Assembly (NCBI GenBank): GCA_016702305.1
Contig: JADJEH010000017.1
Coordinates: 62,001 to 126,000 of the forward strand
Origin: a bacterium
GTDB taxonomy: Bacteria; Electryoneota; RPQS01
Length of the DNA: 64,000 bases
Direction of reading: 5' to 3'
Shown here: in pieces, positions 36,202-45,917 of the stretch
Layout: every line of letters starts with the position of its first letter
Numbering within the stretch: the first letter of the stretch is position 1
The notes under the pieces: model-generated
Database searches by the model: none
What the model was told of the DNA's origin: nothing
The model's input: the letters and a program-made list of their open reading frames with translations, nothing else
Position numbers and translations under genes: made by a program

Positions 36202-37275
36202 ATGGCAAGCATAGAACTGCGGAATATTCAAAAGTCCTTCGGCACGACCGTGGTGCTGCGCGATATCAGCTTCACCGTCCGCGAAGACGAATTCGTTGTC
36301 CTCGTCGGCCCCTCGGGCTGCGGAAAATCTACCATCCTGCGCACCATCGCAGGACTCGAAACACCCTCGGCGGGTGAAGTATGGATCGGCGGCCGGAACA
36401 TCACCGATGTGCATCCGCGCGACCGCGATATCGCCATGGTGTTCCAGAGCTACGCGCTCTACCCGCATCTCTCCGTCTATGACAACATGGCCTTCGGTTT
36501 GAAAATGCGCAAAGTCGCAACCGAAGAGATTGACCGCCGCGTTAAAGAGGCCGCCCAGTTCTTCGAACTCTCCGATCTGTTGCAGCGCAAACCAAAACAG
36601 CTCTCCGGTGGACAGCGCCAGCGAGTCGCCCTCGGCCGCGCCGTCGTGCGCCACCCGTCGGCCTTCCTGTTCGACGAGCCGCTCTCCAATCTCGACGCGA
36701 AATTGCGCGCCCATACGCGCACCGAAATCTCGCGCCTGCACAAACGCCTCAAGACCGCCATGGTCTATGTTACGCACGATCAGATTGAAGCCATGACGCT
36801 CGGCGAACGCATTGTCGTCCTCAAGGATGGCGTCATTCAACAGATTGACACTCCGCTGAATGTCTATCGCCGCCCCTCCAATAAATTTGTCGCCGGATTC
36901 ATCGGTTCACCCGCGATGAACTTTATTCCCGGTAACCGCGACGGCGGATCGTTCAGCGCGGGCGCCTTGAACTTCACCCTGCCGGCAATTTCCGATTGCC
37001 CCGCCGGTCTCACGCTCGGCCTGCGGCCTGAGCAAATCGGCGTCGGCGCCAACATCGAGCGCAAAGTCTGCTTCGATCTGAATGTGGACGTCGTCGAACC
37101 CATCGGCAACGAACTGCTCGTCTATGGCCGCATCGGCGAGCAACAATTGGTCGTGCGCTGCGATCCAAGCACCGAAGTCAAGCCCGATTCGAGGCTGCCC
37201 GTCTTCTTCGACCCGCATGCCGTTCACTATTTCGATGCGCGGAGCGAAAACGCGCTCACCCATACTCAGGCGTAG
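36202..37275 (+). CDS. malK: MalK/UgpC-type sugar ABC transporter ATPase
   Basis: Cytoplasmic ATPase of a carbohydrate importer, 357 aa. Walker A GPSGCGKST (about 39), Q-loop VFQSYALYPHLS, signature LSGGQRQRVALGRA, Walker B FLFDEPLSNLDAKLR and switch His in YVTHDQIEAM are all intact. A C-terminal TOBE/regulatory domain (about 240-350) is present. The neighbouring permeases, binding protein and amylases indicate maltodextrin as the substrate; the family alone would also allow glycerol-phosphate or other sugars. It is placed 4 nt before the secreted GH57 gene. Confidence 0.92.
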   Translation: MASIELRNIQKSFGTTVVLRDISFTVREDEFVVLVGPSGCGKSTILRTIAGLETPSAGEVWIGGRNITDVHPRDRDIAMVFQSYALYPHLSVYDNMAFGLKMRKVATEEIDRRVKEAAQFFELSDLLQRKPKQLSGGQRQRVALGRAVVRHPSAFLFDEPLSNLDAKLRAHTRTEISRLHKRLKTAMVYVTHDQIEAMTLGERIVVLKDGVIQQIDTPLNVYRRPSNKFVAGFIGSPAMNFIPGNRDGGSFSAGALNFTLPAISDCPAGLTLGLRPEQIGVGANIERKVCFDLNVDVVEPIGNELLVYGRIGEQQLVVRCDPSTEVKPDSRLPVFFDPHAVHYFDARSENALTHTQA

Positions 37276-37279
37276 CTCC

Positions 37280-39490
37280 ATGAAGCGTTTTCTAATTCTC
37301 TTACTTCTTCTTGTGATGGCGACTATGGCCCGGGCCGGAAATCTCTATCTGAATATCATCTGGCATCAGCACCAGCCGCTCTACGTCAATCCCGTCACGG
37401 ACGTGCTGTCCGGACCGTGGGTGCGCACGCATGCGACCAAAGACTACTACGACATGGCCGCGCTGCACGAGAAGTACCCTAATGTGCACGCCACCGTCAA
37501 CCTCACGTCGTCGCTGCTCGTGCAGTTGCAGAACTACTATGTAGACCGTCTTGCGCCGCACATGCAAACCGCGCTCGACGGCAAACGCGAAATTGTCGCG
37601 GGCGCCTATTTCGCCGCGGGCATTTCGACCGACCCGTGGGTGGACATCGCACTCAAACCCACTGAATCGCTCACCGCCGATGATCGCGCCAAACTGCTGA
37701 CCGACCCGTGGAACGCCTTCGGCATTTCCGATGTCCAGATCGAGCGCTTCCCGCAATACAGCGCCCTCCGCGCCAAACCCCGCGATCAATTCACGCTTGA
37801 AGACTTGCGCGACCTCAAAACGTGGTTCTTCGTCGCGCACTTCGATCCCGATTTCCTGCGCGGCACCTCAGCCCTCGATGTGGACCTATCCGACCTGATC
37901 GAGGAACGCGACGGCGCGTTCTACATCCGCGGCAAAGAGCACTTCTCCGAACGCGATGCCAATCGTGCCGTCGCTGACGCCGTGCGCGTGATGCAAGAGA
38001 TTATCCCCGTGCACGAGCGCCTGCTGGCCGGCGGCAATCTTGAAATCATCACCACGCCGTTCTACCATCCGATTCTGCCCCTGCTGATTGATTCCGATAT
38101 CGCTAAGACCTGCCAGCCCAAAAGTGAACTGCCGCAGCGCTATGCCTATCCGCAGGATGCCCACGCCCAAGTCATCAAAGGCGTCGGTTTCTACGAACGG
38201 CTATTCCGCCGCGCACCAGTCGGCATGTGGCCCGCCGAAGGATCCATCTCACAAGCTGCCGCTGAAGTCTTTCACGCCCACGGTGTTCGGTGGATCTGCG
38301 GCGACATGCACGTCCTGCGTCGGTCATTGCCTGAAGGTCTCGATGTCGCCAAGCCCTATCGCGTCAGCACCGAGACCGGTGATATTGCCGTCGTCTTTCG
38401 CGAAACCGTGCTGTCCGATCATATCGGCTTTACCTATCAGAACATGGATCCCGATTCCGCGGTCGAGCACTTCACACAAGAAATTCTCAAGTATCAGCCC
38501 GGCGACAACGAAGCTGACCGGTTGCTGACGGTGATTCTGGACGGCGAAAACGCGTGGGAGTGGTATCGTCAGGACCACGATGCTAAGCGCTTCTTGCATG
38601 GTCTATACGCACGCTTGACAGCCCTCGGAGCCAGCGGCGCCGTGACCTGTGTGCATCCAACCGAGTACTTCCGCGGCAATCCCGAGCGCGACGTGCCCGC
38701 GCACCCGATCGCGCAATTGACCGAGATCACCCAACTCTGGCCCGGGTCATGGATCAATGCCAACTACGACACGTGGATCGGCGAGCCCGAGGAGAATAAA
38801 GCGTGGGAATATCTGCGTCGAACGCGTGAAGCACTTGCCCAATCGCGCCTCCCCCAGCCTGACCCGCATGCGCCCATGGAAAAGAGCATTCGCGGCGCGG
38901 CCATCTACCGCGCCTACGAGTCCATGTATGCCGCCGAAGGTTCCGACTGGTTCTGGTGGTACGGCGCCGATCAAAGCGCACCCGCCGGTGACCGTCCGTT
39001 TGAAGAGTCCTTCTTCTCGCATCTCCGCGCCGTCTACCAACACATGCGTGACGCTGGCGTCGAAATTGAAACGCCTACCTTCGAACCCATCCTCAGCGCC
39101 GACAAAATCGCCGTGCAGGAGACCGGTGGCGTCATGCAGCGCGGCGGCGAAAAACGCACCGTGCGCTTTGAGTGCGATGCCCGCGCCCAACTGGTTCAAA
39201 CCGCAATCTTCATCGTTGGCAATCAACCCGAACTCGGCGAGTGGGTCCCCAACGTCAAACGGCTCCGTGATGACGGCGCGGCCGGTGACGCCGCCATCGG
39301 CGACGGCGTCTGGTCGCTCGAAGTGGAACTGCCGCTCGGCGCCGAAGTGCAATACAAATTTTCTAATTCCGGTGAAGTAGGAGTCTGGACGCCCTCTGAA
39401 GAATTCCCGCACGCCAATCGCTCGTTCACAGTCACAGGCGATCCCGGCGTGACCATCGTGCGCCACGACATTTTCGGAGCACGCGACTAA
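37280..39490 (+). CDS. Secreted GH57 alpha-amylase/amylopullulanase-type enzyme with CBM20-like domain
   Basis: 736 aa with a signal peptide (MKRFLILLLLLVMATMARAG). GH57 motifs are visible: HQHQP (about residue 29), WICGDMH, the nucleophile Glu320 in GMWPAEGSIS and Asp421 in LDGENAWEWY. A C-terminal beta domain (about 620-725; FIVGNQPELGEWVPN, VQYKFSNSGE) is of CBM20 type. Likely acts on alpha-glucans or pullulan-like linkages in the periplasm or outside. The frame is open 198 nt upstream inside malK; ATG at 37280 starts the signal peptide. Lying inside the transporter operon, it probably trims substrates for it. Confidence 0.9.
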   Translation: MKRFLILLLLLVMATMARAGNLYLNIIWHQHQPLYVNPVTDVLSGPWVRTHATKDYYDMAALHEKYPNVHATVNLTSSLLVQLQNYYVDRLAPHMQTALDGKREIVAGAYFAAGISTDPWVDIALKPTESLTADDRAKLLTDPWNAFGISDVQIERFPQYSALRAKPRDQFTLEDLRDLKTWFFVAHFDPDFLRGTSALDVDLSDLIEERDGAFYIRGKEHFSERDANRAVADAVRVMQEIIPVHERLLAGGNLEIITTPFYHPILPLLIDSDIAKTCQPKSELPQRYAYPQDAHAQVIKGVGFYERLFRRAPVGMWPAEGSISQAAAEVFHAHGVRWICGDMHVLRRSLPEGLDVAKPYRVSTETGDIAVVFRETVLSDHIGFTYQNMDPDSAVEHFTQEILKYQPGDNEADRLLTVILDGENAWEWYRQDHDAKRFLHGLYARLTALGASGAVTCVHPTEYFRGNPERDVPAHPIAQLTEITQLWPGSWINANYDTWIGEPEENKAWEYLRRTREALAQSRLPQPDPHAPMEKSIRGAAIYRAYESMYAAEGSDWFWWYGADQSAPAGDRPFEESFFSHLRAVYQHMRDAGVEIETPTFEPILSADKIAVQETGGVMQRGGEKRTVRFECDARAQLVQTAIFIVGNQPELGEWVPNVKRLRDDGAAGDAAIGDGVWSLEVELPLGAEVQYKFSNSGEVGVWTPSEEFPHANRSFTVTGDPGVTIVRHDIFGARD

Positions 39491-39491
39491 C

Positions 39492-40712
39492 GTGAAATCC
39501 GCGACTCTGCTCTGCGCCCTCCTGCTGCTGGTCGGTTGTTCTCGGGATGACCGCATCACCCGCATTCAGATCTGGCACCAAATGCAGCCCGAAGACCGCG
39601 CCGTCCTCACCCGCGTGATTGCCGACTACGACGCCCGCCTCGACAGCGTTGAAATCGAAGTCATCTATAAAGAAACCGAAGAGCTGCGCTCAAACTATCA
39701 ATCTGCGGCGCTCGCCGGACTCGGTCCCGACCTTCTCTACGGTCCATCTGATCAAGTCGGACCAATGGCAACGATGCAGTTCGTGCGACCGCTGGATGAT
39801 CTCTTCGCCGCGGACGAGTGGAATCGCTTCGACGAACGCGCCGTCGTGAAATTCAAGGGCAAGACTTATCAACTGGCCGACCGCATCGGCAATCACCTCG
39901 CCCTCGTATATAATAAGAAGCTCATGCCCGAGCCGCCGCGCACGACCGACGAGTTGATTACCATGGGCCGCGCCGCCACCAAAGACCTGAACGGCGACGG
40001 CGTGACCGACCAATGGGGACTCGTCTGGAATTTCACCGAGCCGTTCTTCTTCATTCCGTGGCTCTCGGGCTTTGGCGGCTGGGTGCTCGATGATCAAGCG
40101 CGCCCCACCTTGAACACGAAAGCTGCCGCGGATGCCTTTCGCTTTGTGCGCTCACTGCGCGACGAACACAAGATGGTCCCGCCCGACTGCGACTACAATA
40201 CTGCCGACGCGCTCTTCAAAGAAGGCCGCGCCGCAATGTTGATCAACGGCCCGTGGTCATGGAGCGGCTATGGCGCCGCCGGAATTGACTACGGCCTCGC
40301 GCGAATTCCGCAAGTCACTTCGACCGGCCTCTGGCCCGCGCCGATGGTCTCGCCGCTGGGCTACTCCATCAACGTCCATAGCGATGGCAAAGAGCTCGCC
40401 GCGACGGTCGAACTGCTGCGCTATCTGATTAGCGACGCTGTGCAGCGCGAGTTCGTCGCCGGCACCGGGATCATTCCGTCAAGCCTTGCCGTCCGCGCCG
40501 ATTCGAGCTTCATCACGAGGCCGCACGTCGCCGAAAGCCTGTCGCAATTTGAAGTCGGCCGCGCCATGCCCACCGTTCCCGAACTGCGCGCCGTTTGGGA
40601 TGCCATGCGCGCATCCTATCAATCCGTCTTGGGCGGCTACCTGACGCCCGAAGCCGCCGCCGCCAAAATGCAGCGCGATGCCGAACAGAAGATTCAGGAG
40701 ATGAATGAATAG
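39492..40712 (+). CDS. Maltodextrin-type ABC transporter substrate-binding lipoprotein
   Basis: 406-aa family 1 extracellular solute-binding protein. The N-terminus has a lipobox, LLLVGCSRDD, so it is probably anchored to a membrane through Cys16. The rest has the MalE-like fold (ALAGLGPDLLYGPSDQVG, GRAAMLINGPWSWSGYG, SPLGYSINVHS). GTG start one nucleotide after the GH57 stop. Its gene overlaps the next permease gene by 8 nt. The sugar is inferred from the neighbours. Confidence 0.9.
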   Translation: MKSATLLCALLLLVGCSRDDRITRIQIWHQMQPEDRAVLTRVIADYDARLDSVEIEVIYKETEELRSNYQSAALAGLGPDLLYGPSDQVGPMATMQFVRPLDDLFAADEWNRFDERAVVKFKGKTYQLADRIGNHLALVYNKKLMPEPPRTTDELITMGRAATKDLNGDGVTDQWGLVWNFTEPFFFIPWLSGFGGWVLDDQARPTLNTKAAADAFRFVRSLRDEHKMVPPDCDYNTADALFKEGRAAMLINGPWSWSGYGAAGIDYGLARIPQVTSTGLWPAPMVSPLGYSINVHSDGKELAATVELLRYLISDAVQREFVAGTGIIPSSLAVRADSSFITRPHVAESLSQFEVGRAMPTVPELRAVWDAMRASYQSVLGGYLTPEAAAAKMQRDAEQKIQEMNE

Positions 40713-41577
40713 CGAACGCAATTTCGCAATGTGGATGGTCCTGCCCGCCGCCGTGGTCGTCGGACTCGTCGTCGTTTGGCCCTTCATCTACAATGTGATT
40801 CTCTCCTTCTCCAACATGAGTCTCTTGCACATTCATGATTGGGAATTCATTGGCCCACGCCAATACGAAAAGGTCTTCTCCGATACGACGTTCTACACCG
40901 TCTTCGGCAAGACCCTCCTGTGGACCATCTTCAATGTGTTCTTCCATGTGACCATCGGCGTCTCACTCGCGGTCATTTTGCACGAAAATGTCCCGGGACG
41001 CCGCATGTTCCGCACCCTGCTCATTCTCCCGTGGGCCATCCCCGCCGTCGTCACCGCCTTGACGTGGCGCGGAATGTTTCATTACGAATACGGCGCGGTC
41101 AACCTGATCCTCACCAAAGTCTTGAACCAAACGCCGATTCAGTGGCTCAACGATCCCATCGGCACATTCGCAGCCTGCGTGATCACCAACGTCTGGCTCG
41201 GCTTCCCCTTTATGATGGTCGTTGCGCTCGGCGGCTTGCAGAGTATCCCCAAAGAACTCTACGAAGCCGCCATGATTGACGGCGCCTCCGCCTGGCAGCG
41301 CTTCAAGACCATCACGTTGCCTATGCTTGTGCCGGTCTTGACTCCCGCCGTGATTCTCGGCTTCGTCTGGACCTTCAACAAAGTGGACATCGTCTGGCTC
41401 GTCTCGAACGGCGGCGAACCAGCAGATCAGACCCACATCCTGGTCTCGTACGTCTATCGCGCCGCCTTCAATCTCTATCGCTATGGCTACGCCGCCGCAG
41501 GTTCAATGATCATCTTCCTGCTGCTCGTCCTATTCTCAGTGACCTTCATGCGCCGCATGCGCGAGAAAGCAGCGTAA
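40705..41577 (+). CDS. malF: Sugar ABC transporter permease, MalF-type
   Basis: 290-aa inner-membrane permease with about six membrane segments and the EAA loop EAAMIDGASAWQRFKTITLP that docks onto the ATPase. It lacks the long extra periplasmic domain of enterobacterial MalF, as is common in other phyla. The ATG shares ATGAATAG with the end of the binding-protein gene, and the MalG-type partner follows 3 nt later. Confidence 0.92.
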   Translation: MNSERNFAMWMVLPAAVVVGLVVVWPFIYNVILSFSNMSLLHIHDWEFIGPRQYEKVFSDTTFYTVFGKTLLWTIFNVFFHVTIGVSLAVILHENVPGRRMFRTLLILPWAIPAVVTALTWRGMFHYEYGAVNLILTKVLNQTPIQWLNDPIGTFAACVITNVWLGFPFMMVVALGGLQSIPKELYEAAMIDGASAWQRFKTITLPMLVPVLTPAVILGFVWTFNKVDIVWLVSNGGEPADQTHILVSYVYRAAFNLYRYGYAAAGSMIIFLLLVLFSVTFMRRMREKAA

Positions 41578-41580
41578 ATA

Positions 41581-42399
41581 ATGTTGCGCAAGATCATCCT
41601 CTTGGTCATTCTCTGCTGCGTCACCGCGCTCACGCTCTACCCCGTGCTGACCGTCGTCACCGTCTCGCTGCGCCCCGCTGACAGGCTCCTGTCCACGTCC
41701 CTCGAGATCATCCCCGACGACGCGACCTTGCAAAACTATGTGACGCTCTTCACCGAGCGCCCCTTCGCCCGCTGGCTCTTGAATAGCACTATCGTCGCTG
41801 CCGCCGTTACGATTTTCGCCACGGCGCTCGCCTCAACCGCCGGCTACGCTTTTTCGCGCTTCCGTTTCCCGGGTTACAAAATCGGCATGAGCATGCTGCT
41901 CATCACGCAGATGTTCCCCGCCACGATGCTGCTCCTGCCGCTGTTCCTGATGCTCGCCAAACTCGGCCTCATCAATTCCTACATCGGCCTCATGGTCGTC
42001 TATTCCGCGACGGCCTTGCCCTTCACCGTCTGGCAGATGAAAGGCTATTACGACACCATCCCGCGCGAACTCGAAGAAGCCGCCATGCTCGACGGCGCCA
42101 GCCGCTTCAAGACGTTCTATCTGGTCATCCTGCCGCTGGCCGCGCCCGCGCTCGTGATCACCGCGCTGTTCAGCTTCCTCACCGCGTGGAGCGAATACGT
42201 CGTCGCGGCACAGGTACTGCTCACCGAGGACATGTACACCCTGCCCATCGGCCTCAAACAGTTCCAGTCGAGCATGACCACCGAATGGGGGCTCTATGCC
42301 GCCGGCTCCATTGTCGTCAGCATTCCCGTGATTATATTGTTTATGAAATTGTCCAAATGGTTAGTCTCCGGCCTCACGCTGGGAAGTGTCAAAGGATAG
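41581..42399 (+). CDS. malG: Sugar ABC transporter permease, MalG-type
   Basis: 272-aa second permease of the importer, six membrane segments, EAA motif EAAMLDGASRFKTFYLVILP at about residue 165. The C-terminus ends VSGLTLGSVKG, which is typical of MalG proteins. It completes a full importer (ATPase, binding protein, two permeases) interrupted only by the secreted GH57 gene. Confidence 0.92.
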   Translation: MLRKIILLVILCCVTALTLYPVLTVVTVSLRPADRLLSTSLEIIPDDATLQNYVTLFTERPFARWLLNSTIVAAAVTIFATALASTAGYAFSRFRFPGYKIGMSMLLITQMFPATMLLLPLFLMLAKLGLINSYIGLMVVYSATALPFTVWQMKGYYDTIPRELEEAAMLDGASRFKTFYLVILPLAAPALVITALFSFLTAWSEYVVAAQVLLTEDMYTLPIGLKQFQSSMTTEWGLYAAGSIVVSIPVIILFMKLSKWLVSGLTLGSVKG

Positions 42400-42406
42400 G
42401 TTGTTT

Positions 42407-45400
42407 ATGCGCAAGATGATTCTGCTGTTGCTCGTCCTCGTCGGCGCCGCGTACGCCGCTGAGGACTACCGGAATACGCCCTGGAAGATCGAACACTGGC
42501 TCGCCAAGGATGACATCAACGAAGTCCAACGCGGCGATGCCGACCTCTGTAATCTCTTCTACCGCGAAACGTCTGATTCGCTCTTTTGCAAGACAACGCT
42601 CCGCGCCGATTGGCAAGGAGCCTGCGACGTGCGCTGGGAAGTGCGCGACACGAAGGGCTTCATCGCCCGCCTGTCGAGCAATGCCGAACCGAACGCTCTG
42701 GTCGCCGAACGCAGCTATCGCGGCGTGCTCGAATGGGCAATCGCCCGCCCGGCCGACTGGGCTCGCGTGGATGCGATTGACATCGAGACCTTTTCCGGCA
42801 ATGAACAGTTCGACAAGATCTCGTGGAGCCGCGCCGAACATCGCTCGCTCGACGGCGAGGTCGGCAATGCCGCGATGGTGCATCACGGCAATCAAGGCTT
42901 GACCTACACCGACGTCTTTCGCGGTCAAAACGCGACCGAAGGCTTTGACGAAATCCTCGAGTTGCACGACTCGCGCAACGCGCCCGGTAATTTCCATCTC
43001 TCCGGCACGCTCATCACCGCCGCCGATTGGTACGACCAACCCTTCCTGCAGTGGATGCGCGACGGCATCACCGAAGGTTGGCTCGCCGTGCTGGGCTCGG
43101 CCTATGCGCAGCACATCATGCCCTTTGTCAATGACAATATGAACAACTGGGCGGTCGAGATCGAGCAAGACTTGATTTCTTACAAGCTCGGCTATGACGC
43201 GCATGTCGCCTGGGTTCCCGAACGCGTCTGGCTCGCCCAAGGCCACTACCCCGATGGCGGCATCGTGGACGCGTGGCTCGGCGACAATTGGACGCAGCAC
43301 GGCATCAATGCCGTCATCCTCGACGATTGGCCGCACGTCGCGGGCAACAGTGATCGTAAAATTCACTGGATGAACAACGGCTCCGGCATCACCCTGCGCG
43401 TGATTCCCATTGACGGCGAATTCACCGGCAACTGTCACTACAATCCCGGTGCGGCCATCGCCCAAGTGCAAGGCACAGGCCGCTATCAGTTGATCGTCTA
43501 TGGCACCGATTGGGAAGCCGCCTCCGAAATGGCCGACTTCAATTGCCCCGACTGTCTCGAAAACTACTCGCAGGTCGTCACTTGGTGCGCCGACAACTTT
43601 CCCGCAGTGGACCTCTGGAAGCTCGACGCCGCGCTCAATAACGCCGACTTCAATGGCTGGGGTATCGAAGTGGGCAACGGCACCTACGGACTGATCGGCG
43701 GCGATCAAGGCTACGGCGGCAGCAACAACAGTTGGTACACGCATTGGGCTGGCACAGCATCGCTCTCCGACGATCACGCGCCCGCCTGGAACTACGGCAC
43801 TATCTGGACGAACGTTTACAATCAAGTCGTCGCCGCGCCCTCCAACAATCTCTCCGAGACCGCGTGGTACGTCATGATGACAAACCTCCACGAAACGGCC
43901 TGGCATGACTACATGGGCGGGCCGATCTCCGGTTGGCAGCATCGTTACAGCGCGCACATCAAAAACGCCGCCGTCTATGCCGAGGCCGCGCGCTGGGCCG
44001 GCGGCCTGTACGCCAACACGTGCGGCGCATTCTTCAGCGACATTGACATTGACGGCGTGGACGAACTGATCATCCACAATGACCGCGTCTTCGCTGTGTT
44101 CGAATCTACCGGCGGCCGTGCGCAATACGTCTTCTCAAAAGGTCCCGGCGGCGAGAACTTCTCCATCGTCGGCTCTGATAACACCTACTGGGCCGAAACC
44201 GACGGCGACTTCGACGAACCCGGATCCAACAACCATCAGGCCGCTTTCGCCGATGTCAGCCCGACCTACCGCAATGATCTCTACGCGCTCGCCATTGACT
44301 CAAGCTCCAATAGCTTCGCGCGCATCAGCATGAGTCACGGTTCGGTCGCGAAGTCCTTCGAGATCGCGGCTGGTGAACCGTTCCTCCGGGCACTCTATGA
44401 AGTCGGACAACAGGATTGCTATATCCGCCACGGCTTCAGCCCCGATCTGCTGGGCATGATTTGGGATGCCGAGATGCAACGCGTTTACGATCCCGATGTC
44501 GCCTATACCGGCTTCCGCAATCCCAACAGCGGCGCGACCGGTGCGCTCGTCATCAACAACGGCGGCGCCAGCCACAACCTCGAATTCAGCGGCACGCTGT
44601 TGCGCGGCGATGAGTTACGCGGCTATGATCGCTTCTCCTATCTGCTCTACGCCGGGCCCACCAGCGCGCCCGATGTCAATGGCCGCGTCGCCGAACTCGA
44701 AGCGTTGACCAGCTTGAACCTCGACAACTTCGGGCCGCGCCTCGACCCCAACGTTGCATTCGTTAACAACACCACCGTTGAACTGCTCTTCAACGAATCC
44801 GTCAACGAAGCGTTGGCTGAGATTCCCGGCAACTGGGCGATGTCTGACTTCAATACCAACTACACCGTCACCTCCGCGGTGCGTCAGGCCGATTGGCGCC
44901 GAGTGCGCCTGACCGTGTCACCCGCCCTGTCCGGAGGCGAGAGCGGTTTCGTCTCGGTTGTCAATGTCACCGACCTCAACGGCAATTTTGTCGAAGTTGG
45001 CTACGATGCCGCCACATTGACCGTGCCCAACGGCCTCACGCCGCATACCATCTTTGTTGATGGCGTAAAAGACTTCGATGTCGCCAACGAGTGCCTCATT
45101 GCCGCGACCGATACCTTCACCATTACGTGGGATGCCACAGCCCTCTATTTCGGATATTGGAACAAGGACCTGAACACCGGCGACCTGTTCATCAACATTG
45201 ATACAAATCACACCAACAACTCCGGTGCCACAACCGACTCGTGGGGGCGTGTGCAGTTCGCCAATCCGTTCAAGATCGAATACCAGATCGCCATCGAAGG
45301 CGGCCCCGGCAACATCGCGATCAATCGCTGGAACGGCGCAGCTTGGGTTTATCAGAATTTCGGTCAGCATGGTGCGACGAGCTACAATGGCTGGGCCTCG

Positions 45401-45856
45401 AATCCCTATACGGAAATCCGCGTCCCATGGGCTGATCTCGGCAACCCCTCCGGCATCGCACTCTCGCTGCACGTCACGCAGGAGACCACCACCATCACCA
45501 CTCGCGCCCTGCCGTCTACAAATCCCACCGGCGCGCTGGTCACGTTGTCGCAATTCTATCGCATCTATCCACCTTACGCGTCCGGTCCGCTGCCGTTAAT
45601 GGGCGTGCGCACGAAGAATATTCTCAGCGCGCCCGTCGTCGCCATTGACGATCTGGTCATCTCGTGGCAGTCCGGTTCCGCCCGCTTGCAATGGAATGCC
45701 ATCCCCGGCGCCCACACCTACGAAGTCTATCGCGCCGACAACACCGACGGTCCGTTCACCCTACTGGCGGAAACTTCGCAGTTGACCTTTGACGATACGA
45801 ACCTCCTGCCCGGCTCGCTCGCGTTCTATCACGTGCGCGCACGCGGCGGAATCTAA
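42407..45856 (+). CDS. Secreted modular GH57-like glycoside hydrolase
   Basis: 1149 aa with signal peptide (1-17). A GH57-like catalytic domain spans about 145-560: FHLSGTLITAADW, the nucleophile-type Glu272 in AWVPERVWLA and Asp368 in YGTDWEAASEM. Beyond it lie a domain with DIDIDGVDELIIHND (about 545), an SbsA-like Ig domain (about 775-875; VELLFNESVNEAL), a DOMON/CBM9-like domain opening VDGVKDFD (about 885-1060) and a final FN3 domain. The last modules recur in the next gene. Activity is inferred; 4-alpha-glucanotransferase- and amylase-type members share these motifs. ATG at 42407, preceded by AAAGGATAGG, is preferred over an earlier start within malG. Confidence 0.82.
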   Translation: MRKMILLLLVLVGAAYAAEDYRNTPWKIEHWLAKDDINEVQRGDADLCNLFYRETSDSLFCKTTLRADWQGACDVRWEVRDTKGFIARLSSNAEPNALVAERSYRGVLEWAIARPADWARVDAIDIETFSGNEQFDKISWSRAEHRSLDGEVGNAAMVHHGNQGLTYTDVFRGQNATEGFDEILELHDSRNAPGNFHLSGTLITAADWYDQPFLQWMRDGITEGWLAVLGSAYAQHIMPFVNDNMNNWAVEIEQDLISYKLGYDAHVAWVPERVWLAQGHYPDGGIVDAWLGDNWTQHGINAVILDDWPHVAGNSDRKIHWMNNGSGITLRVIPIDGEFTGNCHYNPGAAIAQVQGTGRYQLIVYGTDWEAASEMADFNCPDCLENYSQVVTWCADNFPAVDLWKLDAALNNADFNGWGIEVGNGTYGLIGGDQGYGGSNNSWYTHWAGTASLSDDHAPAWNYGTIWTNVYNQVVAAPSNNLSETAWYVMMTNLHETAWHDYMGGPISGWQHRYSAHIKNAAVYAEAARWAGGLYANTCGAFFSDIDIDGVDELIIHNDRVFAVFESTGGRAQYVFSKGPGGENFSIVGSDNTYWAETDGDFDEPGSNNHQAAFADVSPTYRNDLYALAIDSSSNSFARISMSHGSVAKSFEIAAGEPFLRALYEVGQQDCYIRHGFSPDLLGMIWDAEMQRVYDPDVAYTGFRNPNSGATGALVINNGGASHNLEFSGTLLRGDELRGYDRFSYLLYAGPTSAPDVNGRVAELEALTSLNLDNFGPRLDPNVAFVNNTTVELLFNESVNEALAEIPGNWAMSDFNTNYTVTSAVRQADWRRVRLTVSPALSGGESGFVSVVNVTDLNGNFVEVGYDAATLTVPNGLTPHTIFVDGVKDFDVANECLIAATDTFTITWDATALYFGYWNKDLNTGDLFINIDTNHTNNSGATTDSWGRVQFANPFKIEYQIAIEGGPGNIAINRWNGAAWVYQNFGQHGATSYNGWASNPYTEIRVPWADLGNPSGIALSLHVTQETTTITTRALPSTNPTGALVTLSQFYRIYPPYASGPLPLMGVRTKNILSAPVVAIDDLVISWQSGSARLQWNAIPGAHTYEVYRADNTDGPFTLLAETSQLTFDDTNLLPGSLAFYHVRARGGI

Positions 45857-45917
45857 TACAATGACCTCTTGATAAACCTGTCCACTTTTCACCGATGAAA
45901 AATCGCAAGGAGAAAAC